The notes below the pieces were generated by a model that did not search any database, was not told where the DNA came from, and saw only the letters and a list, made by a program, of their open reading frames with translations. 64,000 bases of DNA, taken from NCBI GenBank assembly GCA_034430615.1, contig DAOUEJ010000102.1, positions 1 to 64,000 of the forward strand, written 5' to 3'. The stretch is from E44-bin32 sp034430615. Lineage in GTDB: Bacteria; Chloroflexota; Anaerolineae; Anaerolineales; E44-bin32. Shown in pieces: positions 25,837 through 33,958 of the stretch. A program made the translations under genes and the position numbers. The first letter of the stretch is position 1, and each line of letters opens with the position of its first letter.

Positions 25837-27471
25837 ATGGATGACGTTATGAAATTCTTTAGGCAGCTTTTTCCGGATAGGCACCCACCGAACGTTGGGA
25901 AATTTACACCCATCTTCTCCGCTATATTTCTCTTGTTGTTTTTTTCTCTGACCTCCGTGTTGTTGTTTGGCAGAGCGATGAACCAACCTTTCAGCCATGA
26001 TGAGCACCAATTCGTGGCGAGCGCCAAGCTTTTTACCGATTTTAGATATTTGCCTTACCGGGATTTTCCTTACCACCATATGCCTTATCAAATATTTATT
26101 TACGGGCTGCTTTTCAAATTCACCCGATTTAATTTACTAGCGGCAAGAGCGTTTTCAGTCCTATGTGCCGTCCTCAGTACCGGCATTCTTTTCTTCGTCT
26201 CTTCTCGTGAATTTCAACATAGATCCCGAATGATCCGGTATCTTTTTGGAGTGCTGTTTGTAGTGCTCCTCATAACGAGCCCGCTTTATTCCCTTACCAG
26301 CGGCAAAGCCTGGAACCATGATTTGCCAACATTGTTGATCCTCATCGTGTTTCTCTTAATCCGTCAGGGATTTCGAAATGAGAGACCGAAGTGGCTATTT
26401 ATAACGAGTGGGCTCCTCCTGGGAGTTGCCATCGGAACACGTTTGACGTATGTGTTCTCCCTAGTCCCATTTCTGGGGATGATCTATCTATCTCCGTATA
26501 GCAAATCAGGCCCTTCCCGATATGCATCCATCATGTTCTTCAGCATAGGGGTTGGGATAGCAATGCTTCCGGCTTTCATTCTTTTCCTGCTTTCCCCTGA
26601 AGGTTTTATCTTCGGGAACTACGTTTACCCCAGGCTTCATACCGTTTATCAAACTTTACAAAATGTGAATGTAGGGATAACAATTGGAGGAAAAATCGCT
26701 CATTTTACATCCATTGTCTTCACGATGCCGCTCAATCTCCTGCTATATGCAGGTTATATACTGCTTCTGGTAGGTGTGGGGCGTTATAAAGGGTTTGATA
26801 AACCAACCAAAATTCGATTTGGATCCGTGGGGGCGTTAATTGCCTTTTTGTTGATAGGCGCGTTTATACCTACACCATCTCTGGAGCATTATTTTTATGC
26901 GCCAATCCCATTTCTTGTGTTGGGGATCCTGCTGAGTGTGGCAAAAATCGACAATTTAGGAAGAGATACCTTGAGGCCGATGCTGCTGGTCGTGCTTTTT
27001 GCCGTGAGTTGGCATGGTTTCACGACAGGTGAATTCGAGGCAATAAAAAAATATATTACGCCAGGAACCTGGGTCCCAGTGATCGCGCACGAGCTTGGAA
27101 GGGAGGTAAGCGCGCGGGTTGATGGAAAATTGGTCCTTACTCTCGCGCCGCTCATTCCTCTTGAGGGCGAGGCAGAAATTTACAAACAATTTGTAACCGG
27201 TCCATTCACCTGGCGGGTCGCCTCACTCTTATCGAATGATCGACAACAGCGGTATCAAGTAATCTCTGAAGAAGGCTTGGCGGACCTGTTAGCGGAAACC
27301 CCTCCAGAGGGGATCTTGGTTGGTTTCGAGGCTGGGAACGAGGGTTTTAACGCTGGAGATCCGGGTGGGTTGGAGAAGCCATTGGTGGAATACGCCAGCG
27401 AGCATGGATACGTGCCGCACATCCTTCCGACCGAACTGATGTTAAATGAAATAACCCTGTGGGTGCGCTAG
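25837..27471 (+). CDS. Polytopic GT39/ArnT-like glycosyltransferase
   Basis: 544 residues with about ten hydrophobic helices. The first periplasmic loop has the acidic motif SHDEHQF, and RDFPYHHMPYQ follows, as in GT-C family enzymes (ArnT/PMT type) that use polyprenyl-linked sugars. A soluble C-terminal part of about 130 residues follows the last helix. The reading frame is markedly AT-richer than its neighbours (many TTT, ATA, TTA codons), suggesting acquisition. The start is uncertain: ATG 25837 fits a leaderless promoter, and TTG 25801 or ATG 25849 are alternatives. Acceptor unknown. Confidence 0.75.
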   Translation: MDDVMKFFRQLFPDRHPPNVGKFTPIFSAIFLLLFFSLTSVLLFGRAMNQPFSHDEHQFVASAKLFTDFRYLPYRDFPYHHMPYQIFIYGLLFKFTRFNLLAARAFSVLCAVLSTGILFFVSSREFQHRSRMIRYLFGVLFVVLLITSPLYSLTSGKAWNHDLPTLLILIVFLLIRQGFRNERPKWLFITSGLLLGVAIGTRLTYVFSLVPFLGMIYLSPYSKSGPSRYASIMFFSIGVGIAMLPAFILFLLSPEGFIFGNYVYPRLHTVYQTLQNVNVGITIGGKIAHFTSIVFTMPLNLLLYAGYILLLVGVGRYKGFDKPTKIRFGSVGALIAFLLIGAFIPTPSLEHYFYAPIPFLVLGILLSVAKIDNLGRDTLRPMLLVVLFAVSWHGFTTGEFEAIKKYITPGTWVPVIAHELGREVSARVDGKLVLTLAPLIPLEGEAEIYKQFVTGPFTWRVASLLSNDRQQRYQVISEEGLADLLAETPPEGILVGFEAGNEGFNAGDPGGLEKPLVEYASEHGYVPHILPTELMLNEITLWVR

Positions 27472-27895
27472 AATACCGGGATCCCTGAGAATAGCCTCCA
27501 GATCCTCATAAATCTGAAAGAATGAATCTACGAACATTAATATCATGCTGAGTCTAGGAATAGATGATTATGAAATTCACTAAAAAACCTGTGGGCAAAC
27601 AAGTGAAGAACTCCGAAACCGTGGATTGGAGATTGATTCAATCTGGAAATACTCGAGTTTCAGTGATGTGGGAGAGTCTCAATATCTTTGACCTGAAGGT
27701 TGGGAAATCTCACTTTCTTCGAATCCCGGTCTCACTAACTACGCGAATAAGTGCGATTCTTGACTTGCTCCCTCTCAATAACTATGAAATCCTACACCTA
27801 GACGGCTGGCCAACCAGATCGTTTGCGCAAGTCGTGCCGGAAATGTATCCTTGCTCATCAAGTCCGCACACCCTACACCGCGGCAGGAACCTGGT
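27472..27895. other. AT-rich interval with one doubtful ORF
   Basis: 424 bases between the glycosyltransferase and the first nucleoside kinase, AT-richer than the surroundings. It holds only the doubtful ORF listed separately; no RNA gene, repeat or clear terminator is seen. It may be a decayed gene remnant. Confidence 0.4.
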
Positions 27896-27920
27896 ATGTA
27901 TCTCGCAATCGAAGGCGTGA
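27564..27920 (+). CDS. Doubtful hypothetical protein, 118 residues
   Basis: An open frame with a Lys-rich start and one beta-like stretch (SHFLRIPVSLTTRISAILDLLP). No ribosome site is obvious. Its last 25 bases overlap the start of the well-supported nucleoside kinase in another frame, and its C-terminal residues look like out-of-frame translation. No family recognised. It could be a decayed remnant rather than a gene. Confidence 0.2.
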   Translation: MIMKFTKKPVGKQVKNSETVDWRLIQSGNTRVSVMWESLNIFDLKVGKSHFLRIPVSLTTRISAILDLLPLNNYEILHLDGWPTRSFAQVVPEMYPCSSSPHTLHRGRNLVCISQSKA

Positions 27921-28537
27921 TCGGCGTCGGTAAAACCTCCCTTGCAAAACTGCTCGCTCCTGAGTTTGATGCTCAACTCGTGCTCGAGATCTTTGAAGAG
28001 AATCCCTTCTTAAGTAATTTCTACGGGGATCGTGAACGCTACGCATTCCAGACCCAGGTCTTTTTCTTGCTCAGCCGTTACCACCAGCAGTGTAAATCCA
28101 TCCCCAGTGCCCTCGAAGCCGGAAGTCTGATCACGGACTACACCTTTGAAAAAGATGCTTTGTTCGCCCACCTTAACCTGCGCGGCGACGAACTGGATAC
28201 CTACAACCAGGTACACGAAGCTCTGGCCGAGCGCCTGCACCAGCCGGACTTGGTCATCTACCTGCGCGTCGAAACCGACGTCGCCATGCGGCGCATCGCA
28301 ACCCGCGACCGTGCTTATGAACGCGACATGGACCGCGGATATATCGAAGCCTTGAACCAGGCCTATCAAGCTTTCTTTGGAGAGCGGGATGACGATTCCG
28401 TGCTGTCGATTGACAGCACCAGCCTGGACTTTGTCGCCCGCCAAGATGATCTCGAAACCATCATCCAACGTGTACGCGCCCGGCTTGCTATCCCGCCTTA
28501 CCAACCTACCCTTCCCCTGCATGAAGAGTCCCGGTAG
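27896..28537 (+). CDS. Deoxynucleoside kinase (dGK/dAK family), first copy
   Basis: 213 residues. Phosphorylates deoxyribonucleosides for nucleotide salvage. P-loop GVIGVGKTS (residues 7-15), the substrate motif EENPFLSNFY, FQTQVFFLLSRYHQ, the DRS-like motif TDYTFEKD, and the LID arginines in RDRAYERD mark the dCK/dGK group. The ATG at 27896 precedes the beta strand YLAIEG and follows CAGGAAC. Its TAG overlaps the GTG of the next gene by one base. Confidence 0.9.
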   Translation: MYLAIEGVIGVGKTSLAKLLAPEFDAQLVLEIFEENPFLSNFYGDRERYAFQTQVFFLLSRYHQQCKSIPSALEAGSLITDYTFEKDALFAHLNLRGDELDTYNQVHEALAERLHQPDLVIYLRVETDVAMRRIATRDRAYERDMDRGYIEALNQAYQAFFGERDDDSVLSIDSTSLDFVARQDDLETIIQRVRARLAIPPYQPTLPLHEESR

Positions 28538-29529
28538 TGAAGATCAAGCGCCAACTCCTCGTTGAACTTGCCCAGCGCGAAGCTGAGCGGCGAGGCAAGG
28601 AGTCGGATGTCATTTCTGGATACCTTATCGGTTCGGTAACAAAGGGGGACCCCCAGCTTGGGGGAAGCGCAGATATCGATCTCGTTCTAATCCACGATCA
28701 ACCACCCGAAATGGGGAGGGAAGTCGTCCGCCTCTCTCACCAGGTTCATCTGGATATTGCCCACCATTCACGCGAGCGCTACGGTAAACCCAGTGAACTC
28801 AGGGTCCATCCCTGGTTGGGTCCGGCGCTTTGTGAACCAGTCTTCCTCTATGATCCGGATCACTTCTTCGAATGGGCCCAGGCAGGAGCACGCGGCCAGT
28901 ACTACCGCCCTGACCATATGCTTGTGCGCTCGCTTGCGTTCCAACGCAAGGCACAGCAGGCCGCATCACTCCTGCCGCTCACCGGTCGCTGGATACGCGT
29001 TTATCTAAAGTCAGCCATGAATTCTGCCAACGCCGTCGCCTCACTAACTGGCTTTCCCGTCGCCGGCCGCAGAGTCGGCCTTGAACTTGCCGCCGCCGCC
29101 CAGGCGCTCGATTATCCGGATTTGTGGGGGCACTTCCTGAGCCTGCTCGGCGCAGACCGGCTGCAATCCTGGTCGATGCCAGAGCTTCTCGCCTCCTGGG
29201 CCAAGACCTTTGATTCTGGCACCCGCTCCACCACGAATGCGATGTTGAGCGCTCCAAGACGGGATTACTACCTGAACGCTTTTCAACAGTTAACGGAACA
29301 AGATCAGAGCAAGACCCTGGTTTGGCCACTCCTGCAGACCTGGGAATCGGCGAATCACGCACTGGACGGAGGCGAAGCAGACGAGGCACATACGCATACT
29401 TGGAATGCCCTGCTTGAGACTCTGCATCTTTCACCGGAATGGCATGCACGCCGGGGTAAAGAGTTGACGGCGTTCCTGGCCACGAATCAATCCTGGATCG
29501 ATAATTGGGGAGAGAGGCATGGGGCATGA
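28537..29529 (+). CDS. Pol-beta-type nucleotidyltransferase domain protein between two nucleoside kinases
   Basis: 330 residues. The N-terminal domain shows the nucleotidyltransferase signature GSVTKGDPQLGGSADIDLVLI (GS motif plus DxD) and a third acidic position in HLDIAHH. The C-terminal about 180 residues are helical and unassigned. Such folds transfer nucleotides to antibiotics, proteins or RNA. GTG start at 28537 overlaps the previous stop; its own TGA overlaps the next ATG (ATGA). The tight coupling to two deoxynucleoside kinases suggests a shared nucleotide-related task. Substrate not known. Confidence 0.75.
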   Translation: MKIKRQLLVELAQREAERRGKESDVISGYLIGSVTKGDPQLGGSADIDLVLIHDQPPEMGREVVRLSHQVHLDIAHHSRERYGKPSELRVHPWLGPALCEPVFLYDPDHFFEWAQAGARGQYYRPDHMLVRSLAFQRKAQQAASLLPLTGRWIRVYLKSAMNSANAVASLTGFPVAGRRVGLELAAAAQALDYPDLWGHFLSLLGADRLQSWSMPELLASWAKTFDSGTRSTTNAMLSAPRRDYYLNAFQQLTEQDQSKTLVWPLLQTWESANHALDGGEADEAHTHTWNALLETLHLSPEWHARRGKELTAFLATNQSWIDNWGERHGA

Positions 29530-30227
29530 GCGAAGCAGTGCCTGGTGATGCGCCGAAGCGTTTTGTTGCCGTCGCTGGCAATATCGGCGTCGGTAAATCT
29601 ACCCTGGTGGACATGCTCGCCAACCGCTTGGGATGGTCGCCTTTCTACGAGCCGGTGGGTGAGAACCCTTACCTGGCCGATTTTTATGCCGATATGCCAG
29701 CCTGGTCTTTTCACTCACAGATTTTCTTCCTTACCAGGCGTCTGCTGGCCCACCGTCAGTTGTTGGATCACGCTACATCTGCCATCCAGGACCGCAGCGT
29801 CTATGAGGACGCCGAGATATTTGCCTACAACCTGCATCTCCAGGGCCACATGGAAGAACGGGATTACCAAACATACAGAGAGCTCTACCTGGTTCTGACC
29901 CAGTTTCTCCCTCCGCCCGATCTTGTGGTCTACTTGCGAGCATCGGTTGAAACGCTTCAGGAGCGCATCGCCCATCGCGGTCGTGCGTACGAACGCCAAA
30001 TCCAACCCGAGTACCTGCGGCGTTTAAACGATCTTTACAATACCTGGATCGAGAGCTTCACGTTATGCCCGATCCTGACCGTGCCCGCTGACAATCTGGA
30101 TTATGTTGCTCACGACAGCCACCTGGACCTGATCGTATCCAAGATCCGCGAGAAGCTAGCTGGAAAGGAAGAAGTTGTCTTCGGTGCGGAAGAAGTAGCC
30201 CGCGCGAATGGTCACCCCGACAACTAA
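29526..30227 (+). CDS. Deoxynucleoside kinase, second copy
   Basis: 233 residues. P-loop GNIGVGKST, EPVGENPYLADFY, FHSQIFFLTRRLLAH, and EDAEIFAYNLH in the DRS region; LID arginines in HRGRAYERQ. Paralogous to the kinase at 27896 but clearly diverged. Firmicutes also carry a dGK and dAK pair, so the two copies probably split substrate preference. ATG at 29526 overlaps the nucleotidyltransferase stop. Confidence 0.9.
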   Translation: MSEAVPGDAPKRFVAVAGNIGVGKSTLVDMLANRLGWSPFYEPVGENPYLADFYADMPAWSFHSQIFFLTRRLLAHRQLLDHATSAIQDRSVYEDAEIFAYNLHLQGHMEERDYQTYRELYLVLTQFLPPPDLVVYLRASVETLQERIAHRGRAYERQIQPEYLRRLNDLYNTWIESFTLCPILTVPADNLDYVAHDSHLDLIVSKIREKLAGKEEVVFGAEEVARANGHPDN

Positions 30228-30297
30228 CTCAAGCTGGCCCGGGGAACATCCACAAAGGGGGAAGTCTGAAGTTGAACGATCCGATGGAAATATAAGC

Positions 30298-30324
30298 GAT
30301 GAGCCCGCGCAATGCGGGCTCATC
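30298..30324. terminator. Hairpin terminator after the nucleoside kinase cluster
   Basis: Arms 30298-30308 (GATGAGCCCGC) and 30314-30324 make an 11-bp perfect stem with a 5-base loop, between convergent genes. The U-tract is poor. Confidence 0.65.
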
Positions 30325-30341
30325 ATATGTTCGGGGATTCC

Positions 30342-30662
30342 CTACACCCAGCCTTGTTTCTTCATGAAGTCCGTCAGTACTGGCAGTACGGTGAAACGGC
30401 CCTGGTATGAATCATAAGCCGGCCACAATGTCACCAGCCATAGCGCCGGCGCACAAAGCGAGCCGACAACCGTGATAATTAAGATTATGCCTATCACCCA
30501 AATCGCTACGTTTAGCATCAACGACTGCACTGCATGGTAGCGTAGGAAGGGGACGTCCTTCTTCTCTTCCATCAGTAGTACGATTAGAGCAATTACCGGG
30601 ATAGGGTACCCAAGCGCAGCCCACAACTTATCGTTACTACTAATTTGCGGTTGTTCTTCCAT
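30342..30662 (-). CDS. Small polytopic membrane protein (DUF4870/Tic20-like)
   Basis: 106 residues with three hydrophobic segments and the pattern LWAALGYPIPVIALI, PFLRYHAVQSL and VGSLCAPALWLVTLWPAYDSYQG. The FLRYHAVQS(L) element before a TM helix is typical of the DUF4870/YIP1-Tic20-like small membrane proteins. AGGAGG lies 7 bases before the ATG. Function unknown. Confidence 0.7.
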   Translation of the reverse strand: MEEQPQISSNDKLWAALGYPIPVIALIVLLMEEKKDVPFLRYHAVQSLMLNVAIWVIGIILIITVVGSLCAPALWLVTLWPAYDSYQGRFTVLPVLTDFMKKQGWV

Positions 30663-30813
30663 CGAGAATCCTCCTGGAGCATTCTGCTCTCACGGGTGTG
30701 AACTGTTGGCTTTGTAGACTTTCGCTCGTCTGGCCAGCCAACGCCTGTCTAGTTTACTCCTACTTACATTTATGTATAACACCAGAACTCCTATTTAGAT
30801 GTGTCTGGAGAAT

Positions 30814-30842
30814 TTGCCTGGGATATGCCCATCTTGTACAAT
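30814..30842 (+). promoter_or_regulatory. Promoter of spoVS
   Basis: TTGCCT, 17-base spacer, TACAAT; start codon 61 bases downstream, preceded by GGAG. Confidence 0.7.
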
Positions 30843-30903
30843 TTCTGTCGTTCGACCACGAATGTTGGTGCCCGACATTCGAACCGCCATTGGAGTGAGC
30901 CGG

Positions 30904-31164
30904 ATGAATATCATCAAGGTCTCTTCCGAGTCACGCACCTCGGCTGTGGCGGGTGCGATCGCAGGTGTTGTCCGGGAACACGGACGCGCGGAGGTTCAGG
31001 CCATTGGCGCCGGAGCAGTCAACCAGGCCGTTAAAGCAGTTGCCATTGCGCGCGGCTACCTGCAGGAAGATGGCATCGAGGTGGTTTGCTTGCCTGAATT
31101 TACGTCGGTGGATATCAGCGGGAAGGAACGGACCGCAATTCGACTGGTTGTCGAACCCCGTTAG
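30904..31164 (+). CDS. spoVS: Stage V sporulation protein S homolog
   Basis: 86 residues, the exact size of SpoVS, with the family sequence VSSESRTSAVAGAIAG, QAIGAGAVNQAVKAVAIARGYL and DISGKERTAIRLVVEP. SpoVS is an Alba-like fold nucleic-acid-binding regulator that in Bacillus affects septation and spore coat. Non-sporulating Chloroflexota and Thermus keep it, so a general regulatory role is likely. ATG at 30904 has GGAG; 35 in-frame upstream residues would include the promoter and are rejected. Confidence 0.95.
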   Translation: MNIIKVSSESRTSAVAGAIAGVVREHGRAEVQAIGAGAVNQAVKAVAIARGYLQEDGIEVVCLPEFTSVDISGKERTAIRLVVEPR

Positions 31165-31248
31165 GAATATTCCGCCTCAGACCGAGTGACAGCCACGAGC
31201 CCTTGAAGCAAACGTGATTCCGACTCACGCGAGTTCCACTTCATTGGA

Positions 31249-32253
31249 CTACCCGCGCGGCAAATCGAGAAACCAGGTTTCCAGCGCTAATCTCACGTTT
31301 GCATTTTGCAGGATGGCGGCACGCACACTCTCAGCCTCGCTTAAAACACGACCAATCGTTCCGACGTCGATCCGCCTGACGATGTCCTCGAGATCCTGCT
31401 CTCGGTCGATATTCCGAGGCAGAACCCCCTCGGCTTGGTAACTTTTCAACATCGCATCGCGCCATAAGCTCGCCCATTGTTCGAGCGCATCGAGTGCTAG
31501 TACGCGCTGTGTTTCCGTGTCTTTCCCCTCCAGCATCGAATCCAGGTAAGCAAAGCGTGCTGCGAGCGATCCAGGGATGAGCTCAACCATATCATCCAGC
31601 CACTGAGCCCTGCGGGATAATTGCTCCACGTCCGATCCTGCACCGATCGCCCACCCGGGTCGACCATCGGCCAGGCGGGTGATCAGGTTCGCGTCTTCAT
31701 TCGGTAGGCCGCGCGCAAGTAGGGCCTGGCTGATCAACTCGTCGGAGACCTGGCGGAGAGGCAGCACCTCGCAGCGTGAAACGATCGTGGGCAACAAGGC
31801 TTCACCCGAGCGGGCGGTGAGTATGAGCACGACGCGGGATGCCGGTTCTTCGAGTGTTTTTAATAGAGCGTTCGCCGCATTGTCATTGGCCTCATGGAAC
31901 CGCAAGCACAAGGCAACCCGCCATTCGCTTTCAAAAGGCATGAGCGCCAGCTGGCCCTGCAGCTCACGGATCTGCTCGACTTTGATCATCGCTCCGGGCG
32001 CTTCCGATTCGATCAAATGTAAATCAGGAAAATCGCCTGCTTCGGTCAGTCGGCATGCGCGGCACTCACCACAAAATTCCCCGGATTCGGTTGCTTTTGT
32101 GCAGAAGAGCGCCTGTGCAAATCGGATCCCAAGGGTGCGCTTGCCCAGTCCGTCCGCACCGGTGATCAGGTAGGCGTGTCTAACTTTCTGCCGGCTGATA
32201 TGTCCCCGGAGCATGTTAACCGCCCATTGATGTCCGATCATCCGCCAATTCAT
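31249..32253 (-). CDS. holB: DNA polymerase III delta-prime subunit
   Basis: 334 residues. Clamp-loader AAA+ protein. The N terminus MIGHQWAVNML is followed by Walker A (GADGLGKR), a four-Cys zinc module ending CGECRAC, the helix NAANALLKTLEEPA, and the sensor region IVSRCEVLPL with the SRC motif. Walker A is intact, so the protein may bind ATP. ATG at 32253 fits the -10 box 7 bases upstream; three earlier in-frame ATGs lie at or before the -10. Works with HolA, encoded 1.7 kb away. Confidence 0.92.
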   Translation of the reverse strand: MNWRMIGHQWAVNMLRGHISRQKVRHAYLITGADGLGKRTLGIRFAQALFCTKATESGEFCGECRACRLTEAGDFPDLHLIESEAPGAMIKVEQIRELQGQLALMPFESEWRVALCLRFHEANDNAANALLKTLEEPASRVVLILTARSGEALLPTIVSRCEVLPLRQVSDELISQALLARGLPNEDANLITRLADGRPGWAIGAGSDVEQLSRRAQWLDDMVELIPGSLAARFAYLDSMLEGKDTETQRVLALDALEQWASLWRDAMLKSYQAEGVLPRNIDREQDLEDIVRRIDVGTIGRVLSEAESVRAAILQNANVRLALETWFLDLPRG

Positions 32254-32260
32254 CGGCATC

Positions 32261-32290
32261 ATTGTACTCACTTGTCGGCAGCCTCAACAA
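32261..32290 (-). promoter_or_regulatory. Promoter of holB, leaderless geometry
   Basis: On the minus strand TTGTTG, 18-base spacer, TACAAT, then 7 bases to ATG at 32253. No ribosome site. Confidence 0.65.
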
Positions 32291-32310
32291 CCTGCCGGTG
32301 ATATGCAAGC

Positions 32311-32340
32311 TTGACCCCGCTCTGGCATCTCCGGTATAAC
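32311..32340 (+). promoter_or_regulatory. Promoter of dus, leaderless geometry
   Basis: TTGACC, 18-base spacer, TATAAC, then 7 bases to ATG at 32348. No ribosome site. Back to back with the holB promoter in a 94-base interval. Confidence 0.75.
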
Positions 32341-32347
32341 TTCAGCG

Positions 32348-33430
32348 ATGTCTAACGCGATGCCCACATTTTCGATTGGCCCCATACCTGTCTACGGCGA
32401 TTTAATCCTCGCACCGATGGACGGATATTCCGAACTCCCCTTCCGCTCGCTCTGCCGTGAGTACGGCTCGTCCGTGAGCTATACGGCATTTGTCAATGCC
32501 ATCGACATCCTACAGGGGTCCGACTCCGCCTGGCGCTCGCTCCGCTACCTGGAAAATGAACGCCCAGTGATCTTTCAGATTTATGACAGCGATGAGGACC
32601 GGCTCATACAGGCCGCGCTTGTGATCCGATCCCTTGAACCGGATGCGATCGATATCAACATGGGCTGCTCGGTTCGCAGCGTTTCGGGGCGCGGCGCTGG
32701 CGCCGGCTGGCTGCGGGAGCCTGATAAGATCGAACGCCTGCTGAGCAGGCTGGTGCGCGAGCTCGACCTGCCCGTCACCGCCAAGATCCGGCTCGGATGG
32801 GATGATGTGAATCGCAACTACCTAGAGGTCGCCCGGGCGATCGAGCATTCCGGCGCCTCACTCATTGCTGTACACGGAAGGACCCGTCAGCAGGGTTTCA
32901 GGGGCGAAGCCGACTGGGATGCAATCTCCGAAATCAAGGCAGCGATCAGGTTGCCTGTCATCGCCAATGGTGATGTACGTATAGTTGAGGATATCGAGCG
33001 CATCAAAGCACACACCTCCTGCGACGGGGTCATGCTCGGCCGGGCAGCCATGGGAAACCCATGGATCTTCAGCCGCCAGGCTCGTGCTGATGTATCCAGG
33101 TCGGACCTCACGGCGGCCATCCAACACCATCTGTCCCGAATGATCGAATTTCATGGACAGGTGGATGGACTGCTCCGTTTCCGGAAACATCTCAAACGCT
33201 ATCTCTTGCCCCAGAAGCTCTCTGTGCACGATCTCACCGCGATCCTGCGCAGCGAGAGCCTGCCGGTGCTTCTCCAGCAGCTTGAACAAGTTGGGCTTTG
33301 CCTGGATCTACACGCCCCCGATGCGTCCTTGATGGTAAACGGAGTCCCCTACTCTACCTACCCCCGCGTAGAGCAGCTCACAACTGCACTGACAACGAAG
33401 GCTGGGTATAATCGCGGCCGTAGAGAATGA
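32348..33430 (+). CDS. dus: tRNA-dihydrouridine synthase
   Basis: 360 residues. Flavoenzyme that reduces uridines in tRNA D-loops. FMN barrel start LILAPMDGYSELPFR, the catalytic Cys in DINMGCSVRSVSGRGAG, the lysine in VTAKIRLGW, AVHGRTR and the phosphate loop NGDVRIVED with GVMLGRAAMGNPW are visible. The usual NxGCP is NMGCS here. Which uridine is modified cannot be told. The stop overlaps the next ORF's ATG as ATGA. Confidence 0.93.
   Translation: MSNAMPTFSIGPIPVYGDLILAPMDGYSELPFRSLCREYGSSVSYTAFVNAIDILQGSDSAWRSLRYLENERPVIFQIYDSDEDRLIQAALVIRSLEPDAIDINMGCSVRSVSGRGAGAGWLREPDKIERLLSRLVRELDLPVTAKIRLGWDDVNRNYLEVARAIEHSGASLIAVHGRTRQQGFRGEADWDAISEIKAAIRLPVIANGDVRIVEDIERIKAHTSCDGVMLGRAAMGNPWIFSRQARADVSRSDLTAAIQHHLSRMIEFHGQVDGLLRFRKHLKRYLLPQKLSVHDLTAILRSESLPVLLQQLEQVGLCLDLHAPDASLMVNGVPYSTYPRVEQLTTALTTKAGYNRGRRE
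33407..33412 (+). promoter_or_regulatory. -10-like TATAAT before the DUF6391-like gene
   Basis: A perfect TATAAT inside the 3' end of dus; no matching -35 at 16-18 bases. It may drive the next two genes. Confidence 0.4.
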
Positions 33431-33441
33431 GGAGAAACATC

Positions 33442-33957
33442 TTGGTACAGTCATTTCTTGAACGCTATCCGATCTCCAGTATCCGCCGTAATCATGGGCT
33501 CGAACATGCCACGATCCATCTCTTGAGCCAGCGCTTCCCAGATCGGACTTTTATCGGACGTTCGGACATCGATGGTTTCACACTCTACGGCACCATCGAA
33601 ACCGATCAATTGGCGGAATTTACTGACAAGGCTCTTGAACGCCTTCGTGGAGGGGAGCGCGCGCTAGCGATCCATCCGAATTGTGGCACTAACCTCGTCA
33701 CATCTGCACTGCTGGCCAGCAGCGCCACGCTGCTGGCATTTGTGGGGAGCGAAGGTGGCGGGTGGCGGCGCCGGCTGGAACGATTCCCACTAGCTGTGGC
33801 AAGTTCGATCCTGGCCTTACTCCTTGCCCAGCCACTAGGCAGGATAGCCCAAGAGAAACTCACTACGGACGGAGATCCAGCTAACCTGCGCATTGTCTCA
33901 GTCAAACGGATTGAGAGGAAAGGGATGATTCTGCACCGAGTGAGAACCCGGTCCTGA
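33442..33957 (+). CDS. DUF6391-like membrane protein
   Basis: 171 residues. Conserved-looking motifs are NHGLEHATIHLL near the N terminus and AIHPNCGTNLVTSALLA before a hydrophobic region with two short membrane helices. His and Cys in HGLEHATIH and HPNCGTN could bind a metal. Start TTG at 33442 is chosen because GAGGAG lies 7 bases upstream; the alternative ATG at 33427 overlaps the dus stop. Resembles the uncharacterised DUF6391 group; function unknown. Confidence 0.65.
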   Translation: MVQSFLERYPISSIRRNHGLEHATIHLLSQRFPDRTFIGRSDIDGFTLYGTIETDQLAEFTDKALERLRGGERALAIHPNCGTNLVTSALLASSATLLAFVGSEGGGWRRRLERFPLAVASSILALLLAQPLGRIAQEKLTTDGDPANLRIVSVKRIERKGMILHRVRTRS

Positions 33958-33958
33958 T

